Counted from the first letter of the stretch, positions 39,901 through 52,589 are shown. The stretch is DNA of 64,000 nucleotides from Apostichopus japonicus (GCF_037975245.1 NC_092579.1:21086666-21150665), one strand, 5' to 3'. The notes: generated by a model from the letters alone, not told the origin. Numbers and translations are program-made.

Positions 39901-42900
39901 AAGCTATTGGCCTACATGGGGATAATTGCCAATTTACTTCACTCCTCTCTTACCTGTCTCCATTGTACTTATGCACTTAATCTACCTAGCCTACACCAGT
40001 TGGTAACATTTTAGCACTGTGCCCCCCACATAACACCTACTGTACTCCCTCGATCTTCCTTCCAAATCTACCATCCTCAAGGCTTACAACAGTTTGTGTA
40101 TAAAAAGGGAGTATCATGTACCGATGCTATTTTAACACAAGTTTGTTAATGATATAGTCACAGGTTTAAATTATAAAGATACCACAGTGTCCAAAGTAAT
40201 ATTTCTTGATTTTTCAAGTGCGCTTAACAGTTTTACCTAATTATTTAATACATGATCTACATTTTGAAACTTGTTGATTGTGAATACTAACCTTTTAAAT
40301 GTCCTTTGTTTTATTGCATAATTTACTCGCTTAAAGCATATATATACCCAAATATTTCAGGTTTGACTAAAGATCCTTTTGGATCCAGTTGAGAAAACCT
40401 TTAATGTTCAAACATCAGATTTGAAAGATTTACAGACCTATCCTCTCAGTGTTGATGTGCATTTTGGAAAAGAAATAAACTTTGTATGATACCATGTACA
40501 GTAATACTTACTGTATGAGGACAGTATCAAACAGCCGCATGAACAAAGTTAAATGCCGATCTTGCGGTGCCTTTCTCTGTTTAGAGGGCCTCTTGTAATG
40601 AGTTCCTAATGACTGGGATAAATTTGACACCAGATGTATCGAACTGATTAAATGGTAAATGGCAAGAAAACAGAAGAGAGCGACATGATGTATGGCTTAT
40701 ATGTTAGTTATCAAATTTTAATGATTAATAAATTTTATGTGAGTGATTGCACTCGTAGTCACATGTGAAGTTTTATCTTTGAGTATATGTGACATTCATA
40801 TCTCTCCAGAGGCTCTGAAAACTTCACTTTTCAAAGTGCCTGGTGGTGCATTAACACTCGATTTTGTTCTTCGTATCTTTAAGACAATTTGAAGCACTGG
40901 TAAAGATTTTGTTTGTCACAGACTGGCGGTCAAACATCAGTTCTAATTTTATAGTGTTTATATTGCCCTTTTCAAATTGTATGACTCTTGTAATATAGTA
41001 TGTGACCAAAGCAGGTCATTATCAAAGGAACTCTTGGTCTTTTCAGAAAGATTGAAACATTTAGGGTGATGTCTGGGTGGGAGGGAGAGTGGAGGGGAGG
41101 GGTGTTGCTATTTAGTCAAACTTAGAATGTTGTAGACTCCCTAGCTACAGAGGAGAGTGGTGACGTATCAGTTGTTGAGGTTATAGGGCTGTAGGGTGAT
41201 GTCTGGGTGGGAGGGAGAAGAGGGGGGAGGGGGGAGGGCTGTTGCTGTTTAGTCAGACTTAGAATGTTGCAGATCTACCAGCTAGGGAGGAGAGTGTAGA
41301 CTTATCAGTTGTTGAGGTTATAGGGAAGGCAATTATATTTGAGTCTAAAGAGAACTTAGGATTAATGTGAGCACCAAAACGTTGTCCCGATGGAAACCAG
41401 TAAATGGGATTCAAATGGATAACACTGTCCGCAGGATGAGTGGGACCATCAATCTGAAGTGTCTGGTGGTTAACAGGGAATATTTTCGTTTCCAAACTTT
41501 GTGCTGCAGGTTTGAAGGTTCTGCATATTGCCTCGTATGAAGTACTATGGTTTCTGTGTATAAAAAAAAGTCGCTATAGAAATTTGCACTTTGCACATCA
41601 GAAGTAATTTGACCATTTTGCTATATGGGATACCAGATAAATTACTCCCTGGGCTTTTAAAGGGTAGAAGGTTTCTTTGTGTCATTTGATCTAAACATAG
41701 TATAGTAAGAGTGTCAATGTTGTGAGGTGACAGGTAAGCTGATCACTCACAAACTTCCAAAGTGTGTGAAGTGATTTGTCACAACCATCTGTTAGCATAT
41801 CTTAATTGAGCATTGACACTGGGTGTTCCTGCGCTGCTTCCTATTTACAGTACTCTTCTTTTCTTACGTACCACATTTACTAGCTGCACATCACTGCCAA
41901 GCATGGGTGGAGGGGTATGGTGGAGGGGAATGGGGAGGGAGAATGGGGGAGGGAGAATGGGGGAGGGAGAATGGGGGAGGGGGCATGGGGGAGGGGCATG
42001 GGGGAGGGGGAACTCATGTCATGGGAAGTTAAGAAAACTATGGGAAGCATGGGAAGATGATGATGGTGAGATGATAGCTAAGTTATCTTTTTTGTTTTGG
42101 GAGGGGGGGGGGGCACAGTAGGGGTGTGCAGAGGTACTAATTTTTAATTCAACTTTTTATTTTCGTAGCCTTTCACCGTTTTTTGTCTTCATGTCTTTCC
42201 CATGTCTTAACTCTTTGCAGTATCGTGTCGGTCAGCTGTACATGATTGCCAAACATAGTGAAGAGCAATCACAGACAGGAGAAGGAGTCGAAGTCCTGAA
42301 GAATGAAGATTGTTGTGATCCAGTCCACGGTAAAGGAAGATTCACAGAAAAGAGAATATACGTTTCCAGGTAACCAGAAACCTACGTACGATTTTCTACG
42401 GAAACGTGCGTACCTGATGAAAAATTGACAATATCTTTGCATGTTATTAGGATACTGTTTGTAACAAATGTTCCAAATATATCTACGGAATATTAAAATG
42501 AGAAACGTGATGTGAAGTAGCCAAATGATCAGTAAGTCATCCTTGTTTTCAAGAAAAGATTGAAAAGATTGCAATGACTGGATCATTCCATCCGGACAAG
42601 TACGTATGTACGTCAGTAGTTGGCACTTTCAAACCCCAAAGTGTTATTTGTTTTAAATATTCATAATATTTAACGGTAAGAGAAGAAAAATTATGGCTTT
42701 TGCGTTCATGGAAAAATCACAAAATTTCATGAAAATTGTGTCTTCTTCGTGTGTCCTCTATATATACAACTGATTAAGTCCGACTCGGTGGAGAAAAAAA
42801 TCCATTCTAAACCAAGCAGCTTTGTATTTCTTATCATTTTTTTTGTGTGTGATATAAATACATTTAATTAATGATTGGTTGTTCTTCCATCTCTCCTTTC

Positions 42901-43000
42901 AGTAGATTACCCGTTTGGAGTCAACGACTTATAGCGAAGATATGCAACTATTTCTATGTTACAGAGAAGGCATGGAACTTTTATCCTTTCACAATAACAG
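27905..43000 (+). CDS. PITPNC1: PITPNC1-like phosphatidylinositol transfer protein (5' part only)
   Basis: Three coding exons (27905-27952, 42221-42369, 42903-43000) with GT-AG introns and matching phases encode residues 1-98. Later exons lie beyond the right edge. Exon 1 reads MLLKEYRICMPLTVEE, close to vertebrate PITPNC1. Exon 2 has VGQLYMIAKHS, EQSQTGEGVEV and GRFTEKRIYVS. Exon 3 has LPVW and FYVTEKAWNFYPFTIT. T58, K60 and N91 align with PITP-alpha T59, K61 and N90, which contact the inositol headgroup. The family (class IIB, RdgB-beta) binds phosphatidylinositol and phosphatidic acid and moves them between membranes. Oddity: relative to vertebrate sequences as I recall them, three residues (C80-Y82) are inserted before FYVTEK. 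The ATG has A at -3. Intron 1 is 14.3 kb and intron 3 exceeds 21 kb, as expected for this large gene. The gene continues past the window. Confidence 0.94.
29535..30400. repeat. TA-rich tandem array with palindromic units
   Basis: Diverged units combine GTAGCTGGTCCAGCTAC (a perfect 8+1+8 palindrome at 29666-29682) or GTAGGTCCAGCTACAT with TA-rich spacers. Unit length varies from about 30 to 60 bases. A longer block around 29570-29640 recurs at about 29850-29945. The array should form hairpins when single-stranded. Confidence 0.85.
30420..30660. mobile_element. Probable degenerate DNA-transposon relic
   Basis: The right end, GGCTACGTGACTG preceded by C-rich sequence, and the left GCGTAGCACC word suggest decayed inverted ends. 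A 20-bp G-rich phrase containing GGGACGGTTTCCCC is duplicated at about 30590 and 30610. No clear target-site duplication was found, so the class is uncertain. Confidence 0.3.
32838..32925 (+). repeat. Interspersed repeat family, partial copy
   Basis: Contains AACATTTTAGCACTGT, a C-rich middle, and TTCTTATTCTACCATTCAAG, the core words of the family seen most fully at 60060-60230. Confidence 0.55.
36031..36141. repeat. GGGA/GGAGG purine tract
   Basis: About 110 bases of almost uninterrupted purine with many GGG and GGGG runs at short spacing on the plus strand. It meets the pattern for G-quadruplex formation. Open frames across it on the minus strand (Pro/Ser-rich) are composition artefacts. 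Confidence 0.85.
39940..40085 (+). repeat. Interspersed repeat family, diverged copy
   Basis: Carries CTCTTACCTGTCTCCAT, AACATTTTAGCACTGTGCCC and a diverged TCTACCATCC end in the same order as other copies. Confidence 0.6.
41064..41324. repeat. Two-copy tandem duplication, about 130 bp
   Basis: Both halves begin AGGGTGATGTCTGGGTGGGA (41064 and 41194) and end with CAGTTGTTGAGGTTATAGGG. They are diverged by roughly ten percent and carry G-rich interiors of different lengths. Confidence 0.85.
41904..42010. repeat. G-rich minisatellite, 14-bp unit
   Basis: Repeats of GGAGGGAGAATGGG grade into GCATGGGGGAGGG forms. It has strong G-quadruplex potential on the plus strand, about 210 bases before PITPNC1 exon 2. 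The Gly/Glu-rich open frames through it are artefacts. Confidence 0.85.
42221..42369 (+). CDS. PITPNC1: PITPNC1 coding exon 2
   Basis: It follows a pyrimidine-rich acceptor ending TTTGCAG. Residues 17-65 plus two bases of codon 66 (AG|T, Ser). It contains the conserved T58/K60 pair. Confidence 0.95.
42903..43000 (+). CDS. PITPNC1: PITPNC1 coding exon 3
   Basis: Acceptor TCCTTTCAG, donor GTGAGA. Residues 66-98, ending in phase 1 exactly where the vertebrate ITE codon is split. It contains EKAWNFYPF with N91. Confidence 0.95.
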
Positions 43001-43879
43001 GTGAGAATCTATTTTCATCATCATCTTTCTACCTTTCTGATTTACCTGGAAACCTAAGAGAGTTGCTCCCCTGAAAGCAATTTTCGAATTGTCATAATGG
43101 ATTAAGGCACGAGATCACCTTTGGGGTGTCATACTTTTTAATCTACTCGAGATTACCCATCACGAAAGATCTCAGATGGAAGACGAAGGAAAAAGCTACT
43201 TTCCGTTCCGGCCCTTAGGAAAGATATGTGGTATTTTAACACTTCAGTTAGGGTGTCGTGCTTCATACGGTAGGCAATTGAAGAATACCGAAACAAAATG
43301 CGACACTACGTTAATGGCAAAGCTGCGGAAATGCATCATTAATGCGCCACAGAACGGAAGATAATTTGAGCCACTGAAGTTTTGAATCATCGGTTCTAAA
43401 TCAAATCGGTTCTGAATCAAAACAAAGATCTGAAAAATGTTCTTGAAAACTTGACTTGTATTCCACAGACTGATTGTGCAGTGGAATGTTGTTATTTTTA
43501 TTATTGGCTTGGAATGGTAGTAAAATGTCCAAAAGATTAATTTCAGTAAAAAATGAGGAATCTCTTTGCCGCTGGTCTTATCTCCAAGGGAACCTTAAAA
43601 CAATCATTTTTCTTTCTCAACACATTGAATGTAATGTCATCACAAGCTAATGTAATCGTAGGTACATACTGTACTCTAGTTTCAATACAGCACATAGAAA
43701 TGGGTACAGATTTGCACTGTGGCCCGTCAAATCAAATTCGTTGTAGGTAACGACCAGCAAATCCTTAGAGGGTTGCCACAGCTGTGGTCTAAACTGGTCG
43801 TCATGGCAAATCCCGCCAATGAAACGTCGTGCCTTCTTGGTGCTGAATTTCCCTTTACACTACCAGTAACTACTGGGAC

Positions 43880-44960
43880 GGTGTCACTGGTGTAATCTGG
43901 TTGCTACAGAAACATGCTATGTTGATTTCTAATGTTTCATTTCTCTTGACATCATAACTAAGCATTGCAAAGGGTAAGTTTTCTTGAATTTAATCTGGTT
44001 GTCCTGGGAATTTATATGATAGAGAAACATGGTTCTTGAATGCTGGTAGTCTATACAGTATGCTCTACAATTACACAGTCATCAGATCTGCATTTATGCA
44101 TTCTGTTTTGAAAACAAACTAACAGGTCCCTCACCCTGCAATCGATTTTGGTAATGTTGTATACTTGTATAGTTAAATGATCACACAATCATGACAACGT
44201 ACTTTTCCTCCAAATGTTTTGGCTCGTGCGTCACGATTAATGTTTTCTTCTCGACCAAAACACTAACAGAAGACGGAACACCTGTGTTTTAGTTTGAATG
44301 TTTCCTTCGTATTCCCTCTCGGCCCAAAGAGGCCAAAATTTGAAGCAAAAAGAGTACATTGTGGTGATTGTGTGGTTTACTTACAACACAATAGCACTGT
44401 GAAAACATATTGTTTAGACTGTCAAGGTTGAATGTGTGATTAGGGCTTTTGAACAAACTCGTTCACTATAACTGTCGATAGGGGCGTTAATTTGGTGATA
44501 TCTAGTAACTATGGGAGTTCTCGGAGAAACATACATAATGCACCAATCGAATGCTGGCGTTGCTCTTCCTATCATACAGTACGTAGCAGTTTTGGAGGGT
44601 GCAGTCTGGTTCAGTCTGGTTGCCATGGGAATTCATATCTTGATAAAAATTTTACAACTTGAACTTGGATGATAGTTTTCCTTTCCCTGTTACAAGGAAC
44701 CTGTTACAAAATAGCTGTTGGGATCGTAAAGATTGATCTAGTCTGGGTGCCATGAGAACTCATAAAAAGGAACTAGGAACTTTACTTTAATGCTGGTGCT
44801 TCTTTCCCTAATTGACCAATCATCTCCTACCTGTCTCCTTTTCTAAGGCAATTAGTAGCTTTTGTTTGGAGGATAAATGGAGTCTGGTTTAGTCATGGTT
44901 GCCTGGGTATTCATATATGAGAAACTTTCTGCTTCACTTCTGGTGTTGTTTTGGTATGTG
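43880..44960. repeat. Degenerate array around TCTGGTTGCCATGGGAATTC
   Basis: Five or six diverged versions of TCTGGTTGCCATGGGAATT-CATAT, followed by GA-AAACTT and AATGCTGGT, recur roughly every 90-240 bases (about 43905, 43998, 44625, 44743 and 44898). Several include an X-box-like GTTGCCATGG core. Edges and unit length are uncertain. Confidence 0.6.
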
Positions 44961-45909
44961 TGACTTTCAACATTGTATTTGAATATCAACATGGAAGATC
45001 ATCCCTTTTAAATTTGTCAGGTAGCTTGAAGAATCTTGCATTTTTTCAAGCCTATTTCCATGACAAAGTGTGTTTGCTTTCTCAAGTCATCCTCAGGGCT
45101 CGACATAATCTTGGGATGGGGCAAGGGATACTGTATGTACCACCATTTGTAGTCTATAGCAATTTGGAGGGGCACGTGAATCAGATTGAAAGACATAACG
45201 GAACCAATGACAACGTTCAAACGGCATCAATAGTTTTATCCTCTTATTTATTAATAATTGCTTTGTTACAGAACAAATATATAGAATTTCAATCTTTTGA
45301 TTCCAGAGCAAATAGAAAGGACACTGATGGTACAGTATACATGTGCAACTTAAGACTCACATTTGTTTTGGGGGGGATGGGTATTTTGTGTGATTCATAA
45401 ATATAAGGGTGCACGTTGATGGCAAAACCTGTTTGTGCCAGTTTGTAGTTTTGTAGCCCTAGATGTGTTACCATTTGATTGCTAGCATACTTGACAGTTT
45501 TATATCCCTGTCGTCTCCCTATTCAGAACAACCGCAGAACGTAGGTGTGTTTTAAACATCAAGCAGCATCTCCCGTCACACATAGATTCACACATAGATT
45601 CACACATGATGAGGGAGTAGTAAGTCCTGCAATTACAGATGTTTGATGCATTATGATTTTCAAACAGATGTCTCTTAAACCTTGTGGTTGACTTTGTTAT
45701 CGTCATGAAAGCGATGAAACTGATCAGCAGCTGTTTTTCAACTGTCTGGTTAGCCGAAACTGCTTCATAGCGTTCATGTCGAGTAAGACACTAGTCGCTT
45801 CAGTGAAGGGAAAGGTGGGTATGGTAGAGAAGGAGGTGCAGTGCATAAACATCTTTTATTGTATTTTCAGCAGTGATGAATCCATGTGATATATTTCAAG
45901 CCTTTCCCC

Positions 45910-46060
45910 AACTTTCTCTTACCTGCCTCCATTTTTGATATGCATTCAAATCAACCTACTTTAGCTTACAAAAGTTAGTAACATTTCAGCACTGTGCCCC
46001 CCCCCCTTCCCCTGATCTACAGTACTTCAGGGTCAAATGCCCACTCCCTATTCTAGTGAC
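45910..46060 (+). repeat. Interspersed repeat family, diverged copy
   Basis: Carries CTCTTACCTGCCTCCAT, AACATTTCAGCACTGTGCCC with an expanded C-run, then CCCACTCCCTATTCTA. Confidence 0.6.
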
Positions 46061-49000
46061 TGTACGGTTATACCAGTTTTGTTGTTTCTGAAACTTTTCA
46101 TTTCTTATTTATTTTTGCATCCATTAGTGTAACATAGACACATGGAGTATGGGAATAATCTTTAGCACAAATAACGATTAGTCTTCCACAATGTTACAAC
46201 AGATGTTTACAATCTGTAGAAGACCTACACTAATTCATTCTATTTCAGAGGTACAGTACCAATTAATGCAATCTACCTACTGTAGACCTACCACACTTTC
46301 ATTGCAGATGAACCTAGCCTAGCCTCCCTAAATTAAAACTATCAGAGTTGAAGTAAGACAACTCGTACCAAAACATTGCAAGGTAGCAACCTGAGTGAAT
46401 CTGCCGCGGGCCGAAAATGGTTTTGAAACAAAACCAGGTGCTTGAAGCAGATGCTGTACTGCAGCTGGGTGTCAGTTTTGTTTTGCTGATGGTTTTTTAT
46501 ACTAAATTCTCATAGCAGTATAAGATTGGTCATTAATTAGCTTGACAAGTCAGTTTTCCTTAACATTAATGGAAAATAAAGTCAAACGTTTTGAAAATGT
46601 TCAAAAATTACCTAAATTTAAATTTTAGTGTTTGACATTCATGAACAATATCTGGGTGCAGAGGACCATCGAGGATGGATTGAGTCAAATTCTTTACTAC
46701 TGTAGCTCGTTAACCTTCATTTGAAAAAAAACAAAAGCATAAAATGCAGTGTTATCTTAATATGACTAAAACTGTACATGGAAAGTGTGGTCAAACCTGA
46801 CCAAACACACAAGGCTCCTTTAAAGAAATAGACAGAGGGGGAAAAAAAATAATTGAACTTTTTAAAACAGAGCATATTAACGGGTAATACATAGAATGGA
46901 CACAGTAGTATTACAGGTAGCTTGTTATATATGCTATCAGCTCATTCTGTATAAAACAACATCGTATCTTCCTCTGCTTGAATATTTTGTTAGCCTAGCT
47001 GTCAATGGTTATCCTCTGGAGATGTTTGTGGTAGTCTCCTGTACCTTAAAAATGAAACATAACAATTTTTCACCCAATTGATTTTTGCCATTTTTTTCCT
47101 GGTAAAATCAATTCCCATGATGCTTTTTGTATCACCCAACTCATTTCTAGAAAATGACCCTGTCGGCCATCTGAATTGAATTTCAAGTTTTTGAAAAGTT
47201 TTGAGATGGAAAAATTGTAAACATAAAGAGAGATTGCATCAATCAATATTTGAAAGTCAACATTCCAATTTTTACTTTGAAGAGAGAATAAAACAGATAG
47301 AGAGAGAGAGAGAGAGATAAATTAAGAGACAAATAGAAATAAAGTTAAGTTGATTTGGCATTTTGTTTCATATATACTGTAGGAAATTAAGTTGTGCCAG
47401 AATTTTGAAATTCCTTGCTTTTAAAGAGAAGTTGTGATAAAATAATTTCCAAGGGGAAACCAATTGCCTTCAGCCTCCTCCATCTTTTGCCATAAATTTT
47501 GCAAATTACTTGCCCAGAGCTTAGCTCTTCTTCTCCTCGAAATCCCTTTTATCTGTCTGTTATTATTAATGTTTGGATGGGGAGGGGGGTGGGGGCGGGG
47601 GGGCTGAAAGATGCAGCATTATGCAGATGAACTCAAGTGTACTACACATTAAGAATAAGAAGTGACGCATTTTTATAAAACTTGATATTTTTAGTGATTG
47701 AATCGATCTATACTACCGTAGTCGTTTATCTCGGAAAGAGACCAAGAGTCTTAATTGAATTGACGATGCAGGGAGTGTACAACATTCTGAAAACTACCAC
47801 ACAAAATGTGACACGTTGCAATGGGGAACGGAATTTAATTAACTTGATAATGAATTTGAACATTCAACTTTGAACAAACTGTCGTCTTCATATTTCTGAT
47901 ACTTTTGTAAGATAGAAAATCATGTATCTGAGAGCATTCCAAGTGTGAAAAAAATAGAATAGTAAGTCGGTTGTTGTCAAGGAAGCACTACAGTGTTTTT
48001 GTTTGGTTTTGTTGCATAGTAATTTAGACAGTGCTTCGTGTAGGAAAGAACTTTGATATGATCAGATAGAAGTACTGTATGGAAGTCTCACATTATTGTA
48101 GCTTTGTGTCATTGTGACCTGTTACCTATGTAAAATGTATAGAGATGTTTCTTGCAGGGGCCAGCATTGCTGTACTTATGAACCCACTTCTATTGTTCAA
48201 AGCTAAGCCCAATTAGAAGTTTGAGTTTGTGATGGTATAGTACCAACAGCAACATGCATTAATCATTGCTCAATTGTAGGAGCAGTAACATGAAAGAAAT
48301 GAAATTAAAGCCTTGGTAACATTGAGAATGCAAGAGGGATCATCCGATACATGAATGGCTGTCAACTGTAGACGCAGTGTGAACGCTCAAAGATCCTGCC
48401 TCTGCATGGGACGGTCACGGCTGTAAATTGAATGCTCGGGGGATCACATGACCTGAGCCGTTGTCATTTCCGCACAAACACAGAGAGGAGCGAGTCTAAA
48501 AGAGAGCGCACTTTAGTGATATATAACTATAGCTGATTTTGAAGTTATCAGTGTTGTAACCTTTAAATTGCGCTTGCACAAATTATATTTCTTTCGAACA
48601 GGTCCAACTATTTTTGTTCTCACCTCTCCATGCTTCTATGGTTTTACAATTTAGTTTTACAATATCCCAGTTGGAAAATAAGATCCTCCCTTTTGTAAGC
48701 ATTGAATTTGCATGTGCACTTTGACAACTTGCCAAAATGGCTATGTGATTTAAATTTCAGGGTAATCTATGTGGTGTGCTTTCTCACCAAGACCATGAGT
48801 AAAGGCACATAAACCGAATTTTAGATCCTTGCCCATGCAGCACCTCCTTGGAGCCATGTCTTGAGATGTCCCCCTTCTATTGATTGGTGTAGATACCTGT
48901 TACTGTGGTTCACTGTATGTACAGTGATCATGTTCCTACAAGATGAACCTTGCAAGTGTACTATATGTACAGTATGCTACATACAGATGATGAACCCAGG

Positions 49001-50567
49001 CTGCTGCGTCTCTTGCAAATACCTCATTGTTTGTTTTTTGTTGTTGCAAGCTGGCAGTTTTACCAATTTTTACGTTTAATACTCGATATATCAAGGTTGC
49101 TGTTGATGCAAACTAGGACACCTAGACTCACCTAGTATCTTATAGATTTTTCTCAAATTTGAGTTATCTGTGCAGTTAATGGAAAAATTCAAAATTCGCA
49201 AAATTTTGACTTCTGTCGTCGGAATGTGTTTTCATGCGGTCATATTCATATGGGATTTAAGTAAATTGAATGTCAGTTGCAGCAATTAATTTATCTAAAT
49301 CAATAATTCCGCAATTTGTAAAACATTGATTGTTTTGTGTACATAGGTATAGAATTTAGCAATGAGGCTATATTCAAGCATGTTGTAATTTATGTCACAG
49401 ACACGACCACGACAAGGCACAACAGACACGACCAGCTGCTTTAAACCCTCACCCACTTCTTTCCACTTTAATAACCCTTACAGCTGTTGACCATGTGTCC
49501 AGCTGCTGCCAGGGAAGATATCTAAAGGAGTAAGTCATTTCATCTCGACACATTGCTCGATGTGTGGGGGTTTTGATCAATACCGATTCACATGTAAGAA
49601 TTCATCAGTGGTGTAGTGGGAATGGTTCCTGATACAGCTGCACATGCATGCATGCTTGAATTTATGGGTTCATTTCTGCTTTAAGCTGTGCTGTAGGGAA
49701 AATGTGTCATACAGTATTAATAGTGTAATACATTATTGGGTGTGTATGTGTGCAAAACTATATATACTGTTTTGTTACATGTGTAATAGCATACAGTACT
49801 GTACATCCATGCATGTACTCTATGTACTGTAGTGTACATATCTATGTATGAGGGTACAGATCTGTATTTATAGTCCTTACATCTAGTCAAGATTGATAGA
49901 TATGATATAGTGCAGATATTCCGTATTATTCAGGCAAAGGAAATTATTCCTAACTATTTATTTATTAGTATTGGATTATTGAAAATAGTTATAACAGGAA
50001 ATAATCTATCCGAACGGTCCAGCAAACTGTACATATACTTAGCTAAATGATATGTAAAATTATGCGCACATTGCTATGCAAATGCAAAATGTGTAACAGT
50101 AATATTTTACGCCAGAACCATATAGTACATTATATTGAGTACAGTGTAGTTTATATACAGAGACATCAAAACTGCTACGAAAACCAACTTTAAGCTCTAA
50201 GTCACTCCCTGGAGAATCGTTTCTCAGTTTCTATCCACATAACTTCCTCTTTACTGAGCGTGCTTGTACCTATAAAAGTTAGTACAAAAGTATGTGTATC
50301 AAAGCTTGTGGTAGAAATTACACTGTTTAAAGAGATTGTGCATTTGAATTTGTGCGGGCTTATTCCATATTATTTCAGTTGAATACAGTAATCCTATCCC
50401 ATTCCTCATATTGGATTATTTCAAACAGGTTGACATCTCCTCATAATTCCCAGCACTATAGACTCTTTGCTTAAATATATCTTCAGTAGATCTAAATCCC
50501 TAGGAAGTGTTTGTTACTATGGTTTGAAAGGATTGAGCTGAAACACATGTAATGGTATTGCGTAAAT

Positions 50568-52589
50568 CATATACACACAGCGGATTCAACCATATACCTA
50601 GCGAAGTTAACCATGTATACACACCGGATTCAACCATGTATACACAGGGGATTCAACCATATACACAGCGGATTCAACCATGCATACACAGCGGATTCAA
50701 CCATATATACACACCGGATTCAACCATGTATACACAGCGGATTCAACCATATACACAGCGGATTCAACCATGTATACACTGCGGCTTCAATCATATACAC
50801 AGCGAATTCAACCATATATACACAGCGGATTCAACCATATACCCAGCTAAGTCAACCATGTATACACAGCGGATTCAACCATGTATACACAGCGGATTCA
50901 ACCATATACCCAGCTAAGTCAACCATATATACACAGCGGATTCAACCATGTATACACAGCGGATTCAACCATGTATACACAGCGAATTCAACCATGTATA
51001 CACAGCGGATTCAACCATATACCCAGCTAAGTCAACCATGTATACACAGCGGATTCAACCATGTATACACAGCGGATTCAACCATATACCCAGCTAAGTC
51101 AACCATATATACACAGCGGATTCAACCATGTATACACAGCGGATTCAACCATATACCCAGCTAAGTCAACCATATATACACAGCGGATTCAACCATATAC
51201 ACAGCGAATTCAACCATGTATACCCAGCGGATTCAACCATATACCCAGCGAAGTCAACCATGTATACACAGCGGATTCAACCATATACCCAGCTAAGTCA
51301 ACCATATATACACAGCGGATTCAACCATGTATACACAGCGGATTCAACCATATACCCAGCTAAGTCAACCATATATACACAGCGGATTCAACCATGTATA
51401 CACAGCGGATTCAACCATATACCCAGCTAAGTCAACCATATATACACAGCGGATTCAACCATATACACAGCGAATTCAACCATGTATACCCAGCGGATTC
51501 AACCATATACCCAGCTAAGTCAACCATGTATATACAGCGGATTCAACCATATATACACAGCGGATTCAACCATATACACAGCGAAGTCAACCATATACAC
51601 AGCGGATTCAACCATATATACACAGCGAATTCAACCATGTATACACAGCGGATTCAACCATATACACAGCGGATTCAACCATGTATACACAGCGGATTCA
51701 ACCATATATACACACCGGATTCAACCATGTATACACAGCGGATTCAATCATATATAAATAGCGGATTTAACCATGTATACCCAGCGAAGTCAACCATGTA
51801 TACACAGCGGATTCAACCATATATACATAGCGGATTCAACCATATACCCAGCGAAGTCAACCATGTATACACAGCGGATTCAACCATGTATACACAGCGG
51901 ATTCAACCATATATACCCAGCTAAGTCAACCATGCATACACAGCGGATTCAACCATATACCCAGCGGATTCAACCATATATACCCAGCTAAGTCAACCAT
52001 GTATACACAGCGGATTCAACCATATACCCAGCGAATTCAACCATGTATATATAGCGGATTCAACCATATACCCAGCTAAGTCAACCATGTATACACAGCG
52101 GATTCAATCATATACACAGCAAAGTCAACCATGCATACACAGCGGATTCAACCATATACCCAGCGAATTCAACCATATACACAGCGGATTCAACCATATA
52201 CCCAGCTAAGTCAACCATGTATACACAGCGGATTCAACCATATATACACAGCGGATTCAACCATGTATACACAGCGGATTCAACCATATACCCAGCGAAT
52301 TCAACCATATACACAGCGGATTCAACCATATATACACAGCGGATTCAACCATATACACAGCGAATTCAACCATGTATACACAGCGGATTCAACCATATAC
52401 ACAGCGGATTCAACCATATATACACAGCGAATTCAACCATATACCCAGCGGATTCAACCATGTATACACTGCGGCTTCAATCATATACACAGCGGATTCA
52501 ACCATGTATACACAGCGAATTCAACCATATACACAGCGAATTCAACCATATACCCAGCTAAGTCAACCATGTATACACAGCGGATTCAA
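50568..52589. repeat. Two-kilobase minisatellite of mixed 21/23-bp units
   Basis: About 90 units. One type is ACCATGTATACACAGCGG + ATTCA (23 bp). A second lacks two bases (ACCATATACACAGCGG + ATTCA, 21 bp). A third ends in CCCAGCTAAGTCA (21 bp). A 67-bp set (23+23+21) recurs, and a larger block repeats with a shift of 266 bases (51061 to 51327, 51128 to 51394). Open frames up to 183 aa run through it in all three plus frames, but they are a by-product of the unit and end wherever the GCTAAG variant supplies a stop. It lies in PITPNC1 intron 3. Confidence 0.97.

Larger units (their letters stand above)
27953..42220 (+). other. PITPNC1 intron 1 (14.3 kb)
   Basis: No further exon recognised. It contains the TA-rich palindromic array at 29.5-30.4 kb, a C/G-rich repeat relic at 30.4-30.66 kb, G-rich tracts (36.03-36.14 and 41.9-42.0 kb), a 130-bp tandem duplication at 41.06 kb, and three copies of the interspersed repeat family described below. 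Much of the rest is unique AT-rich sequence unusually rich in TACTGTA/TACAGTA. Confidence 0.7.

Noticed and set aside
44951-45400. 149-codon plus-strand open frame, the longest outside known exons and repeats
   Set aside because: Its translation resembles no family I know. There is no supporting splice or polyadenylation context, and it overlaps repeat-like sequence, including a CAGGGCTCGACATAATC word reminiscent of a hAT end near 45094.
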